A DNA stretch of 64,000 bases, taken from positions 1-64,000 of the forward strand of contig NW_025944987.1 of NCBI RefSeq assembly GCF_000764305.2. The letters run 5' to 3'. The stretch comes from Hyalella azteca (Eukaryota; Arthropoda; Malacostraca; Amphipoda; Hyalellidae). Below are positions 12,123 to 26,000 of the stretch, one piece after another. Numbering within the stretch: position 1 is the stretch's first letter; each line of letters starts with the position of its first letter. The translations under genes and the position numbers were made by a program. Under the pieces are notes generated by a model. That model saw nothing but the letters and a program-made list of their open reading frames with translations, was not told the DNA's origin and did no database searches.

Positions 12123-13520
12123 CAGGGTTGGCAATGATTAAATCAAAATGATTAAATCATGTGATTAAATCACTTGATTTTTTTATAAAAAAATCATGAT
12201 TTTTTTTATTTTTTTGATTTTTTTGATTTTTTTGATTTTTTCATATATTTAAATATATTGAGTGGCAGTCTTTAATTTATATTGAGGTATTGTTATTCAT
12301 GGTTTAGTATAAATGTACTATGAATGACAAATTGGTATATAAACTTGTTGCCTTTAGTGTGTATTAGGTTCCAATAAATTAAATGTTTTTGGTACAGAGG
12401 CATCAAGTGTGCAATACATTGTACATAGCTAGCAGCTTAGCTAATTCTTATAAGGCTATAAGTAGTCTTTAACAATTTGACTAGTTGTTATATACTGATT
12501 ACAATATACAATTTAAATGTGTTCGCTAGCTTATACAGGGTGGGGCAGAACTGATTGAACAGTCTTGAGGCAAAATAAAAGAGTAATGGAGGTACATAAA
12601 GAAAAAAGTTTATTCTCCTAAAGATTAGCATAACATACCATTTAAAATACTTATGTTTTGAAAACAATATCAGGAAGATGGGGTTTGTTAGCTGCATCAC
12701 ACTGTTGGAGTCGTTCTCAGAAGTTTCCTATAGCACGTTCACACATATGGCGAGGTATGGCCATAACCTCTGCTGCAATAATCTGTTCCCTTAGCTGTGG
12801 TAGGGTGTGAGGGGGACTTCTGAACCCCTTTCTTTTAGATGTCCCAAAAGAAAGTGCAAATGCTCAAATCAGTTGACCTCGCAGGCCACTGTAAATCACC
12901 CCTCAGAGTCTGGGAACATGCGTTTCAAAACATTGAGTGACATTCGGGCTGTGTGAGCTGTAGCCCCATCCTGCTAACAGTGCAGTCAGTCACTCAGTCA
13001 CTACTAGTAGGTGTGTATAGAGGGGAGAGTCTGGTAGATTTATAGGACATAAAACTAGTAGATCTATTGATAGTGCTGTGCACTGTGCTATCAGCTACCT
13101 ATCTGTTATGTGACTCTTCAATGTCTAGAAGATCTGCATTCCTGAAGTGTTTTTGTATATTGAAGCCAGTTAAATGGTCAATATTTAGCTCATTACCTTG
13201 CTCCATACAAACTTTATAAAGCTAATGAATAGACTTACCAATAATTGTTTACCCAAAAATCCCTAAGTGGTAAACACTACCTTGGCCTGTTGGCCATTAT
13301 TGAAGGCAATAAGTGCCTTTTTTAGCCATCCATTATGATCCATATACTGTTATTGTTAGTAGGCTAATTGCAACATAAAAAATAACACTTCAAAAAGACA
13401 AAAAAGTTGAAAAAATAAAAAAAATCAAATAAATCAAAAAAATCATGAAAAAATCAAAAAAATCATTGATTTTTGATTTTTTTGATTTTTTTAAAAAAAT
13501 CAAAAAAATTGCCAACCCTG
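12123..13520. mobile_element. 1.4-kb hAT-type element with 8-bp TSD and GATTTTTT subterminal repeats
   Basis: The left end CAGGGTTGGCAAT and right end ATTGCCAACCCTG are inverted repeats. A perfect 8-bp duplication GTTGGGAA flanks it (12115-12122 and 13521-13528). Both subterminal regions are runs of GATTAAATCA or GATTTTTT/AAAAAATC. The interior contains a decayed mariner-type transposase (12535-12976) but no recognisable hAT transposase, so it is non-autonomous. Confidence 0.85.
12535..12976 (-). pseudogene. Decayed mariner/IS630-type transposase fragment
   Basis: On the - strand the conceptual reading begins QDGATAHTARMSLNVLKRMF, continues with WPARSTDLSICTFF and ends near RLQQCDAANKPHLPDIVF, across frameshifts and stops. 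This is the C-terminal half of a DDE transposase of the mariner/IS630 type (QDGA-H and WP-RSPDL-PCDFF blocks). The left edge CAGGGTGGGGCAGAAC follows TA, as expected of a mariner end. The other end is missing. It lies inside the hAT-type element. Confidence 0.75.
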
Positions 13521-13528
13521 GTTGGGAA

Positions 13529-14062
13529 TGCTTCATGCTTGGCAGCCTTGGCTTGGCTGCTTGTTGTTGCTGGTATAATCATTCTTACAGGACTCAAATC
13601 ACTCTATTGAGAAGGTCAACAAAAAAATGTCTTGTTTGCCACTATGCATATAAGTTAGTCATAGAACGATAGAAGACCATAAATTTGAGGTGAATGCCTC
13701 TGACGACTGAATGGTGTTGGCAAAGGGGTGAATATGCCCAGACAAGCTCAAGGGGAACAATTTTAATTTGAACAAATTTATGTCAATTACCTACAAGACT
13801 AATTAATAGTACAGGTTGCTTTGCCTGGCTGCTTGATAAGGCTGATATAGGTAGGAATTTATCTTTTTCAGAAGAAATGTCAATTCAAAAGTCTCTTTAC
13901 CACTACTAATCTCCTATTAGTACTATATCTAATATCTTGTTAGACTCAGAATTTTTTTTTTTTTTTTGAGAGGCATGGAGGCAAAAATCTTCTATAAACC
14001 ATTGCATGTACACTTAATTGAATTATTAAGTCATACATTATACATAATTTATTTTTGTGCAG
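13529..14062. other. Upstream flank of the first located VARS2 exon
   Basis: It contains a T-tract at about 13949-13966 and, just before the exon, a pyrimidine-rich stretch ending TTTATTTTTGTGCAG (acceptor AG at 14061-14062). No leader exon with a convincing mitochondrial presequence was identified here. Confidence 0.4.
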
Positions 14063-14064
14063 AA

Positions 14065-17000
14065 ATGCCTCCCATGGTTGGCACCTGCCCTACTGCCTCT
14101 CTTCATCAAAAATGGTATCCTGTATGGAAAGCTAACAAGTATTTCTTCAGAGGAAAGTTGTGTCCAAATGAAGTCTCTCTCAAGAACCAATTAGGCTTAC
14201 CTGCCAAATACAAGCAACCTTTTGTGGTGATGCTCCCTCCTCCAAACATCACTGGCTCACTTCACCTTGGCCATGCTCTTACTGTTTCACTTCAAGACAC
14301 TCTAGTGAGATGGTAGGCTGAAAATTATCAGTTATTATTATGGAACATTTGACTATTACTTTGACTGTTTCCTCAAATTTATAAATATTTCTTCAAATGA
14401 GTTTATACTATAACATTGTCTGTAATATATTTTGTATAAGATTAATAATTATAATGATTTTATCATCTAGTTTTCTTGATGTGGTTAAAAATAGCCCTTT
14501 TGTTGTGCTCTCATTATATTTTTGCATTGGTTTCATGCAATGAGCATTCACATACTAAATTCCATTTAATTCTTTGTTGTTGGTTACAAAACTAAGGCAT
14601 AATTTGATATGTACGAATATTTTAAATTGCATGCAATATTTCATATGTATAAATTACAAACTCACGTATTGTCAAGAAATAGAGGCTTGATGCTATAGAG
14701 TATAGATAATAATTTCCTTTTTATCTTAAATCGATATCATTATTAACGAGCATTTCATCTATTTACCTGGTTCATTTTCAACTTGTATTGATCTTGTGTC
14801 TTTGTCTGTTGTTAAGGAAGGCTTTACTGTGCTCTGTAGAAGAGAATGTGCTTAATATTTGCTCGATCATATGATTTCATTACCTACATAAATTATTAAG
14901 AACATTTAATCAGGCAGGGCATGCTTGGCAGAGATGTACTTTGGGTGCCTGGGTGTGACCATGCTGGTATTGCCACTCAAGTTGTTCTTGAGAAGCATCT
15001 AATGCAGACTACAGGCAAGAACAGACATCAGCTTGGACAGGAAGAGTTAGTTTTGGTTTGTTGAACATTTTTAATCAGTAGTATTTTAAAGTTTATTACT
15101 TCTATATACGTAGGTACTTAATCAAATGTCATTTCCCTTGGTTTTGATAGTAATCTGCAGAAATTAAGTAGAATTGATTAAATATTAATTAATTTCACAC
15201 TATTTTGAAGCTCTTGCAGAGAAATAAAGCAATAAAACTACTTTTTAGAAAGCTTGTAATTATGGACTCCTTTTTTTCTTCCTTAAAAAATCTAAATATC
15301 TAAACTGTCTTCTTATTTTATTTAACGGTGATAAAATGTTCATCTGTAAATGATAGCAAAGCTTGTTATGTATTTTATGGCAGATAGTTGTGCAAATAGT
15401 GGCATGAAAGATTAATGTCAGGTATTTCCATTGTAATTAATATAAATCAAAAAATAAAGCTGCATATTGTTACTCTCAAGTTTGAATTGATTACATTATT
15501 AGCGCATTTTCTCATTTATGAAAAAAAACGCTATTGCGCATCTCATGTTTGTCTGTGTGTGACTCCGCTGATGTCCGTCCGTGACTTCATGTGACAGAGA
15601 AATGCGCTTTCTGTCACTTCAGTGAGGACTGATCTATTTTCATAACTTGGTGTTTTACTGCTAATCCTCAGATTCCTGAGAGCAGCATGGGAATGGAAGG
15701 ACAGCAAAGAGAGTTGCATTTATGATCAGCTGCAGAAGTTGGGTGTTGCTCTGGACTGGGACTGTTCCGTTTTCACCATGAGCAAGGTGAATTCTTCATC
15801 AATTCATTGAAGTATCTTATGTTTTAGGTTGAAATGGATATCTCAGCTTCATTGCAAAAAGGAAAAATTCAACACTAATTTGTTTTACTCGTACATGGAT
15901 TATTAAAATCTGTGCTGTGCTATTGAAGTTTATATATTATTATTGAGTAAAATCCTCAAAAACAGTTAAAACATCAAATAAAATTTAAAAATTCTAACAA
16001 AATGCTATTTCAAATAGCACCCATGCCATTTGTTTCCAAGCCATTTTCAAATAGCACCCATGATAGCATACTACTGATTTTGATGACGTACGGTATATTG
16101 ATGTTGACTCTTTTTAACACATTTTCTCATTTATGGAAAAAAGGCGATATTGTGCTCGTCATGTCTGTCCGTGACGTCCGTCCTTGACTTTACGTCATGG
16201 ACGGACGAGAAAATGCGCTCTCTGTCACTCACTGCAGTGAGTACTGAGTTATATTTTTTTGTGTGATAATCTAGTGGGACAATAATAGCTTCAATAATTT
16301 TGTTTATTGTTATCTGCTGATTCCTATGAATGATTTTATATTTCATGTTATGAATCGTTCTCGAGATTTTTAGTAGTACTGATGAACTAATATGGAAGTG
16401 TTTCACAGGACATGAGTCACTCAGTGGTGCAAGCCTTCATCATGCTTCATGACCGAGGCCTTATCTATCGCAAACCCCGGCCTGTGAATTACTGCCCTGC
16501 ACTCCAGTCAGTTATTTCTGATATTGAGGCAAGTGAATTGACTTTTTGAACTTTGTTTCATGTCTTTACATGTAAAATTTGTATGTGAAGAAGCATTTAT
16601 TCGTCCCCAATTTATTTATTATTTATAATTAACTTATTCTGCCTTTATAGTTTAAATACAGTTTCTCCAACATGATTATGATCAAATGTCGATTGTTTTG
16701 GTTATAAGATTATTACAAAACTTTTCTCATCCAATTTCATGGAACATCAATCTCCTCTGTAAAAGTAATTTTCACAATAAATTTAGTAGTTAATCATTTT
16801 CAGATTTCTCCTTATTTTGAATCATTTAACCTTCAATCAGGTTGACCACTGGAAAGTGACTGGGCCAACAGAAACTGTGATCCCAGGGCACGATGAGCCT
16901 GTCATGTTTGGCCAGATGTTCGACGTCGCCTACCCTCTGGTGTTCCCTGATGGCTCCACGCCCTCATCAGGAGAACACATCGTCGTCAGCACCACGCGCC

Positions 17001-20000
17001 CTGAGACTATCCCTGCTGACACCGCCATCATGGTCCATCCACAAGATCACAGGTATACGAGCCTGGGCTGTGGAGCAATATAATGTACTTTGGCGCAACA
17101 ATTCTTATGAATTAAGATGCAGTTTAGCCCATTAATGCCGAGCGGTTCCATTTGGAACCAGCGGAAAAAAATGGTTTCATAATAAAATTGTATGGTGAAA
17201 TCAATATACTAGTGGATGCGTAGGTTTGATACACATCTTGGACGTGTTCTGGCAACGTTTGGTTCTGCTGCGCCGACTACTCCCTGTTCAGTTAACATTA
17301 AAAGATTGTAAGTACCGGGTGTCAGACAGAAGGGCTTGACATCATTGCAGAGAAACGTAAGTAGTTCGTTCTAAAAATATATTATTTATAAGTTAGATGC
17401 AGAATTTTATCGACAAAGATAGTATTTTTAATGCTGTATATGGTATTACGTGATTTAATGTTTCAAAAGTCATTTAGATCATGAAATATTTTGCCTGGTT
17501 CCAAATGGAACCGCTCGGCAGTAGTGTAAGCATTCCGGTCATATCATTTTCCCAGTAGATTACTTTGTGATACAGTTATGCATTGTATTTCAAAAACTTG
17601 TTTGTATTTAGAAATTATTTATTTAGATCTTAGATCTAGTTTTTCCGTTATTTATTAGTGAACTATTATCTTTAGAGCTGATAGGAGTATATATCCCGAA
17701 AGTTGATATATTTGGAATTAGGTACGTACGTAGAACACTATACGATTTTTCATCCGAGTCACTTTTTTCTAGTTGTATTTTTGGCAGATCATCACATGAA
17801 ATAATTAAGACTTCGAGAGAAGAATAACACGAAGATCAAATATTTGCTACTGAACCTTTTACAGAAGCAGCAACAAAGGAAACATACTGAGATTCAGATA
17901 ACTCAGATGACGCAGCCACTAGCAATTATGCTCGCCTATCGAGAATAGTCATTGTAAGACATCAGAAGCACTGCAAATGCAGTGCTTCGTAAACAATGTT
18001 GACAACGCACCCACAAACATTCGTAAAATGGGCAACCTTCCTATTCATTTTGAATGGATGGAAGCATTCTATGCTAAAAATTGAATTGTATTCTGCCATG
18101 ATTGGTTTATCATCAGTATTGTCCATTATGAATACGTATACTATTACGTATTATCGATTATGAACAACCTTGCTTGATTTACTATCGGAAAAAGTGTTGT
18201 TTGAAGAAACGTTAAGTTAATGCCGAGCGGTTCCATATGGAACCAAGCTATAATTTTTCACATACAATAAAATATGAACATACTAAAAATAAAAATATGA
18301 ACATACTTTTTGCTTATTACCATCACAAATGATAATATTCTCACAAGGAACCGAAAAAAAATTCAGAAAATAATTCTCGTCATTAATGGGTTAGCCTAGA
18401 TATGAATGCTTTAAAGATGATGTTGATAGTAAACCGATAACTGAATGATGCCTTTGGGAAATGAAATGTCACAAATCGTTCATCATTTCTGATGAAATAG
18501 ATGTTTTGTACTATAGGAATGCAAAATGCTAATTTTCCTAATGTAAAATTAAAGTATTGATTTTTTGTTCTATACACATTATTTTAATTGAAAAAAATAG
18601 TTGTTAAAATTACGAGTGCTGTGATACTATATCATATCTGTAAACTAAATAACTATGTATGACCCTCTCAAATGAAGTCATTACAGAATTGTTGCATTTT
18701 TCTCTGTATTGTTAGCACTGTGTTGAACTTCCAAATCCAAGGTTATCAACAACGAATATTCTCAAGAACGTAGTATGTGAAATTCTACTTGTGATTAATA
18801 CGCAACTCCATGATTTCCTGCACAGATATAAACATTTGATCGGCAAGAAAGCACAAATCCCTTGTCGCCCAGACCGCAGCATTCCCATCATTGCAGATGC
18901 AGCAGTCGACCCTGCCATAGGCACAGGTCCGTGAAAGTAGCAGACTTAGCAGTCGACCCTGCCATTGGCACAGGTCTGTGCAGGTAGCAGACTTTGCAGT
19001 CGACCCTGCCATGGGCACAGGTCTGTGCAGGTAGCAGACTTAGCAGTCGACCCTGCCATAGGCACAGGTCTGTGCAGGTAGCAGACTTAGCAGTCGACCC
19101 TGCCATAGGCACTGCTCTGTGTAGGTCAGTTGTTATGCCAAATATGTAAGGCCATATCTCAACAATGATGTTTACTGAATCAGTTGTGTTGCTGAGAGTA
19201 GTCTATGTCCTTATAGCTGTCACATGTGCTATGTTTAATTTTGATGCTCTAGCTATTGGTAGCTATTGCAGCTATTGGTTTTATATGGTTGATTTTGATC
19301 TTTTGATGTTTTGTTGCACCTATATTCTAGGATTATCACTGACCGTTCAAATTATGTTGCACCATGACCCCTTTAAGGATGTAGTCATTACATATACGTA
19401 CGCAAATGTTGCACGCGTTGATGCTCATTATTTGATGATGTTTGCAGGTGCTGTTAAAGTGACTCCAGGTCTGAGCGCCGTAGACTACGCCGTTGGCCAG
19501 CGTCATCACCTCCCCGTGATGAGCAACATCCTTCGTGACGGCACTCTCGACTCGTCCGTCCCAAGTCTACAAGTAAGCTGGACTTATTTATGTCAGTGAA
19601 GGCGAACACTGACAACAAAATTCTCTATTGCAGGTAGAATTAGAGTAGAATTTGGATTCAACATAGTAGTTATTCTGTTGTGACGGTTTACACAGACAGT
19701 AAGTTGGTAATGATTTTGTGCTCTGCATCATTTCTCTTTTGATCAATTAAAAGGGGTTTGTTGCATCGAGCACTAAAATTTATGTTTTAAAGTTTATTTG
19801 TACTAAGTTTGTATGTGGATTTCTCATAATAATAGAAAAATATCTGTAAGTTATATTTTTGACCGTAATATATATTTGTATTGAAAAGTTAAGCTTTGCC
19901 AATGAGTTGAATTTTTCTGCTTGTTTACATTCATGTCAATATTTCTTGACTGATGACCAAAATGCCTCAAGTGAAAAAAAGTTCTTCTATACCTACAGTA

Positions 20001-23000
20001 TTTCTTCACATAATCTTGTATTTGCTTAGCTGTCTGAAGTGTGTGATTTATAGAACACGTCGTCCGGAAAACGATCATATCCGGATACTTCATGTAACTT
20101 CTTACCTGGGCATCAATTAAATGAAAGATCTATTTGAAGGTTGGAAATGAAAGAAATAATGCAAAAAGATATTCGTATCTATTTTTACGAATAAAATCCC
20201 CAGCCTCTGATACCGCATGTCAAAATGTAGAAACATTTTTTAATTTTCTGTCAAGTTTTCTAACTGCTTGTCCCATTATGCTTGAGATGAATCGTGGTTA
20301 AATATTATAATTTTTGTGTCAGGGTTTACCGCGGCTGAGTGCTCGTGGCGCCATGCTGTCGTTGCTGGAGGAGCGTGGGCTGCTGAGAGCGGTGCGGCCG
20401 CACGCTCAAACCGTGCCTCGATGCTCCAGAACTGGCGACGTTGTCGAGACTCTAGTGCAAAAACAGTGGTAAGTTGAATGTAGCCCATGATCTGAAGCAA
20501 TGCTGTCAAAACTGAGTACATGTAGCAGCCAATTAATGTACGTTAAGTGTAGCCCATGATCTGAAGCAATGCTGTCAAAACTTTTTTTAGCAGCGGCCAA
20601 ATTCTTTTCTATGATTGGTGGGTTTATCTTGAGAAGCCATTAGTAATTGGTGACGGTTTTACAAACTCGTAACATTATTCAAGTCGTTTAGGTTCTAGAT
20701 TTGGGTGTTGCGGAAGAGCTGTGTTCAGTGAAGTTCCCGATTGTTGAGCCAAACTCATGCTTTGAAAAGTTAATGACACTATAGGAAATTAGTTTAGCGC
20801 ATTTTGCATCCAAAAACATATCAATTGTGAAAAAAATATGGAATGAGACTTTCAATGAAATCGTATTCTCGACCATCCGCAAAAAATATAACTCAGTACT
20901 CACTGCAGTGAGTGACAGAGAGTGCATTTTCTCGTCGACGAAAACGCGAAGTCACGGACAGACGGTCATGACGAGCACAATAGCGCCATTATTCCCATGA
21001 ATAAGAAAATGCGCTAAAAATGAAATTTTGTTAACGGGATTATTAGGTTAGGATTAGGATCATGTTTTTTTAGTATTCTACAGTGTTACTTTACCACTCT
21101 GAACCAACTGTATAGAGCTCTGATGAAAAATGGGTAGCCCAATGTTCGATTGGAGGACTTTTATTGCTATTCATCTCCATAAGAATAATCATTTCCGAAG
21201 GGAATCAGTCAAACTATTTCAATACTAATAGGCAGTTCTTTCTGAACGAGTCGAGTATGTTCAGACGAAAATGGCTTATCGGCAAGAACGCAGATTATTC
21301 TGACAAATAAACAAGTTCTAAGTATGAAAAGGAGCTAGGATGCAGGTAATTTGAAAGTTATTCCGACAGCTGTAATGAAATGCAAGTTGTAGCTCTCAAC
21401 ATGCCCAGGTTTGTGCGGGTGCGGGAGATGGCAGAGCGCAGCTGCCGTGCAGTCGAGAACGGTGACCTGCTGATCGACCCACCATCACAGCGCAACGTCT
21501 GGACCACTTGGATGAAGCAAACTCAACATGAAGATTGGTGAGATGCACTCTGTTAAAAAATATCTTATGTATTCATCAATGAATTTGTGAACGTAATGTA
21601 TCTCCATCTTCAGAATAGATTAGAAGTATATGTTGAGAGGTTTCTACTGTCTGAAGAAACATTATTCTCTAATGAAATTTGCGGTGAACTTATCGCGCAC
21701 TCCAGCTTATTAATGTTTTTGGGACACTTATTCTGTTGGATGTTCACTACTGTTTAATCAATGAAAATCTGCCACATGACATAACCAGTTAGGTTTATAG
21801 TTTTTTGCCATTGGGAACAGGTTGTGTTAATGCTGGTTCTATGAAGAATGGTGCAATACCCTGTCGTTATACAAGAAGAACAAAAGCTTATAAATGGTAG
21901 TATTGTTCTTAGACTGCTTGCTTTGAGAACGAGAATGTCATATATAATTTTACCTTGATAAAGCCGCCAAGGCCTAAGACGTTTCTGAGACTTTTCATGT
22001 GTGCACAGGTGCATCTCGCGACAGATCTGGTGGGGGCATCGCGTGCCCATGTATCGCATCCGCCACGCTGCCGACACTGAGCCGCTCAAGGGAGCAGGCC
22101 CGCTCGCTGACGACGACGGTGAAGTCTGGCTGGCAGCCGAGTCTGAGACTCAAGCTCTCGATAAAGCCGCCGAGATGCTAGGTTTGCTTCTCAACTTTCT
22201 TATTTTAGTGAAAATTGGTATTTCTTTGGAAATGGGCTCCCAATTTTAGTCAGATGAATTTCTGACGTTGTTTACCGTTCTTTTTTTTGCCAGCTATTTA
22301 CAAAATCTTGGTTGGTGGAATATTTTTTCTAAATAATGGAGCTAAGAGGTAGTAAAAGCTTTTATGGAAATACTTCGAATTTCAGTGACCAAGTCATTTT
22401 TAGTTGTGTATCATCAGCCATTAATACTTATGTTGAATTTATTTTGTATTGCGTTTCATCATATGAATGGTGTTATATCATTATACTATGGTTTCAATCG
22501 GTAGCATTCATCAGTCTGCTACATTAAGATCTACCTATTCTTAGTTGTCATCCATGGAAAGTAACCTAGTCTGACCAAGACCCAACCTGTGAGGTCTCTC
22601 GCTTTGCCTTGCGCCAGAGTTCTGCTGGTCAAATGTAAGCTAAAATAGCTTACAATTATTTTCACCATCTTAACGCCGGATTATTAATTGTATTTTTGCG
22701 TGCAGGAAGAAGTGCCGAGTTGCTACGGGCAGAACAGGACCCGGACGTGCTGGACACGTGGTTCTCTTCAGCGCTGTTTCCCTTCGCATCGTTAGGATGG
22801 CCATGGCAGAGGCAAGCTCTTTGATTCCATTCTTCCACTTCCTTCGGGGTCATTTCTCTTGATTTCATTCCTATAAATTGCCCGCTTTGCCGTGTTCACC
22901 TCTTATTTAGTATGGAATATGAAATTTCTGATTCTCATCCTATCAGTGAGGTATGTTTGTTCTTGTGATATGAAGAATCGTGCTATCATGAAGTTGTAAT

Positions 23001-26000
23001 AAGATTGTTCGCGCAGAAGGTAGTCCTTGGAGGATTGATGATATCCTGCGCTGGTGTGGTAATCCTTTAAGGATTGAAGATATCCTGCGCTGCTGTGGGA
23101 ATCCTTGAAGGATTGATGATATCGTGCGTTGCAGTGCTCGGCTGTCCCGCTACTACCCGACTTCGGTGCTGGTGACGGGGCAGGATATTCTCTTCTTCTG
23201 GGTGGCCAGGATGGTCATGCTAGGCACGGAGCTCACTGGGCAGCTGCCCTTCAAGGTGCTTACAATACAGTACTCATGAATGATTGTAATTGTTGGAATT
23301 TAATAACTACTTATTCCTCATTTGTTCGCCTGTTTAGAGTATATATTTTTCTGAAATGAACCAAGTGTAATTTACTATGTTTCCAAAAATTCTTTAGTCA
23401 AGCGTAATAAATGTTATCTACTTTTTGCCATGATATAATTGTGTTTATTAATTATTAACGAAATGTTCAATTTGACGCTTCCTTGTGAACTGAGCTTTCA
23501 TTTTTGCCTTACTTACATTTAATAATTCAGCTCCAAAATGTCCTTAAAATTGTTGAGGACAATATTAACAGAGTCAATTCTTAATTCCAGTGAATTAGTG
23601 TTCCGAAACGATGGATTTATTATCGTAGGCTTCTGTGTTGTAGAGGGTGCAACTCCATGGCCTCATCTGTGATTCCAAAGGCGTCAAGATGAGCAAAAGT
23701 AGAGGCAACGTCATCGATCCAATGATTCTCATTGACAGCGAATATCGTGCAGCTGCCAGTAAATCTAGTCACAATACAGATCCTCTTTATAGTCACTCTT
23801 CTCAGAACAAGTCATCCACTGAGCTTAGCTCTCAAGATCCATCTAGTCCAGCCAAGTCGTCACCCAAGCAGGCTGAGGACAAAAAATCCGACCATCCAAC
23901 GAATGTTGCGTCCAATACCACGGGCCTGGATTTACCTTTCGTTGGGCCTGACGTGCTGCGGATGGCCCTCTTGTCAACGAGCCTCTTCAGTAAGTGTTGG
24001 CTACAGCGAATTCCAAGTGTCATTTTGTGAATTTGTAGTTGCTTGATGATAACCAGGTGGTTTGCTGAATGGTAATCCATGTATTTAGATCATTTTATCA
24101 AGTAAAATATGTTTGAAATCTAGCTTTTCAGTACGACAATTACTGTTGATAAATTATTCTTCTTCCTTCCTTTTCCGTGTAATCGGTAACGTGTGTATAA
24201 TTTTCAGTATATTTCTCGTGCCCAGATATTGTGAGTAAATCTGACCTCGTTATCGTGCCAGGTGACCATGTACAGTTCGGCCCCAAAGAGTTGGATTCAT
24301 TCAGCAAATTACCCAACAAAATGTGGCAGTCAGTCAAGTTCCTGAGGATGTCGTGCGATCGCATCAAGTGTCGCGAGTTGTTGCCTCTTCACAAACTAAC
24401 GTGAGTTTTAATACTGTCGCGTTATTTCTTAATCGTCATTTGTTCTTTGACGCGCCCGCTCGGCGTCGTTGGTCGAATAAATTTTGACTGTAGATAATCT
24501 TTCTTCATTGTTATCGCATTATCATTACATTTTTAATTTATAAGTTAGGTGCGGTATATGAATTTAAGAAACATAAGAGACGAATGAAATGATGTGAACA
24601 TACCTGCGGACTTCGATTCTTAATTGAATGAATGAAAGTATGACTGTCCTAATGATTTTCGAAGTTCTAACGAAGTAACTTCTTGAAATTATAGAAGAAA
24701 TCTCCAAATCATGTCCGTAATAAAAGAGAGAACAGTTGTAGAAACTCGTTTCTTACAATAAAATTTCGTTTCATCTGAAATTTTATTTGCATGTCTAATC
24801 ATGACTATCCAGCCAGTGTAACATAATAACTGTGGAAATAATAATTGTTATTTATTTAATAATAAATGATATAATAACTGTAATAACAACTACTAATGGA
24901 CTCGTGTTTCATTGATGGACTAATGGACTAATGTTTCATTGATGAATTGCGTTTGACACTCTCTGTATTTTCAGACAAGATTTGGGTGTGATGGAGCGTT
25001 GGCTGTTGCACCACACAGGCAGCCTCGTCAGCACCGCAGACGGCGCCTTACGGAGCTGCAACACTGCCCTTCTCATCACGGCCTTCACGACGTTATGGAA
25101 GTCCGTCCTCTGCGACGTGTTTCTTGTTAGTATTCACGTGGTGAATCTCAGGCTACATTCTCATTGAGATATGTTGTGCAGCTCTATCATATGCAGGCAA
25201 AACAGAAGCGGATGAATTAGAAATAATATCTAGTGAAGTGATGGAAGGTTGTAGCTAGGCTAGTTGCAAGTGATGAAGGATTATACGCTATGGTAGCCGC
25301 AAGAAATAGTGCCACTGCTAGCCGCGTTGGAGGTTTTTGTCATTATATGTATATATTGACTTCTGTGGATGGGAGAAAGACTTAGTTTGCACCTGCTCAC
25401 TTTAGAATGCAATGTAACAGGCATATAAGGGACGAATGAGATTCCAGGTTCTGCTTCTTCTGTGTGAGGCATGCCTCAGACTGACAAACATCTGGTTCGA
25501 AATTGTTAGACTATTATTAAACTTACGTTCTATTTTTTGCCTATAAGTGCTGTTGATCAAGAAGCAAGTGCAAGCCCAATTTCTCTGATTTTTTATTTTC
25601 CTGGTTGCGACTCGCTTATTTTCCTGATTTACTTTTTATGACCGGAACATTTTATTGTGTTCCAGGAAGCTGTTAAACCTTGCATTGATGTTCATTCAAG
25701 CTTGGAAGTTCCTGATTGCGCTGTTGAAAGTTTGAAGGGTCCAGAGATGCAATATGGCGATGCAGTAACGTCCATGTCTGTTATGGCGCACTGCATGACC
25801 ACCGCCTTGTTGTGCATCGCTCCTGTGATGCCGCACCTGGCAGAGGAGCTCTACCACTGCATGCCTACTGTAGCCGGCTCCCCCAAGAAGCCGAGCATTT
25901 TTGCTGAAGCCTATCCTCAACACGCCATGGTGGGTAAAATATTCCATGGATGAATAAAATATGTCAATATTCCATTCATCTATATTACATATAGGATGTA

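Noticed and set aside
13966..14064. Extension of the first VARS2 exon upstream to an in-frame ATG at 13966
   Set aside because: The added residues ([14 protein letters not shown]...) show no presequence character and cross a strong acceptor (TTTTTGTGCAG) at 14062.
16893..17135. Alternative frame over VARS2 exon 5
   Set aside because: It is a shadow frame. The conserved editing-domain sequence is in the other phase.
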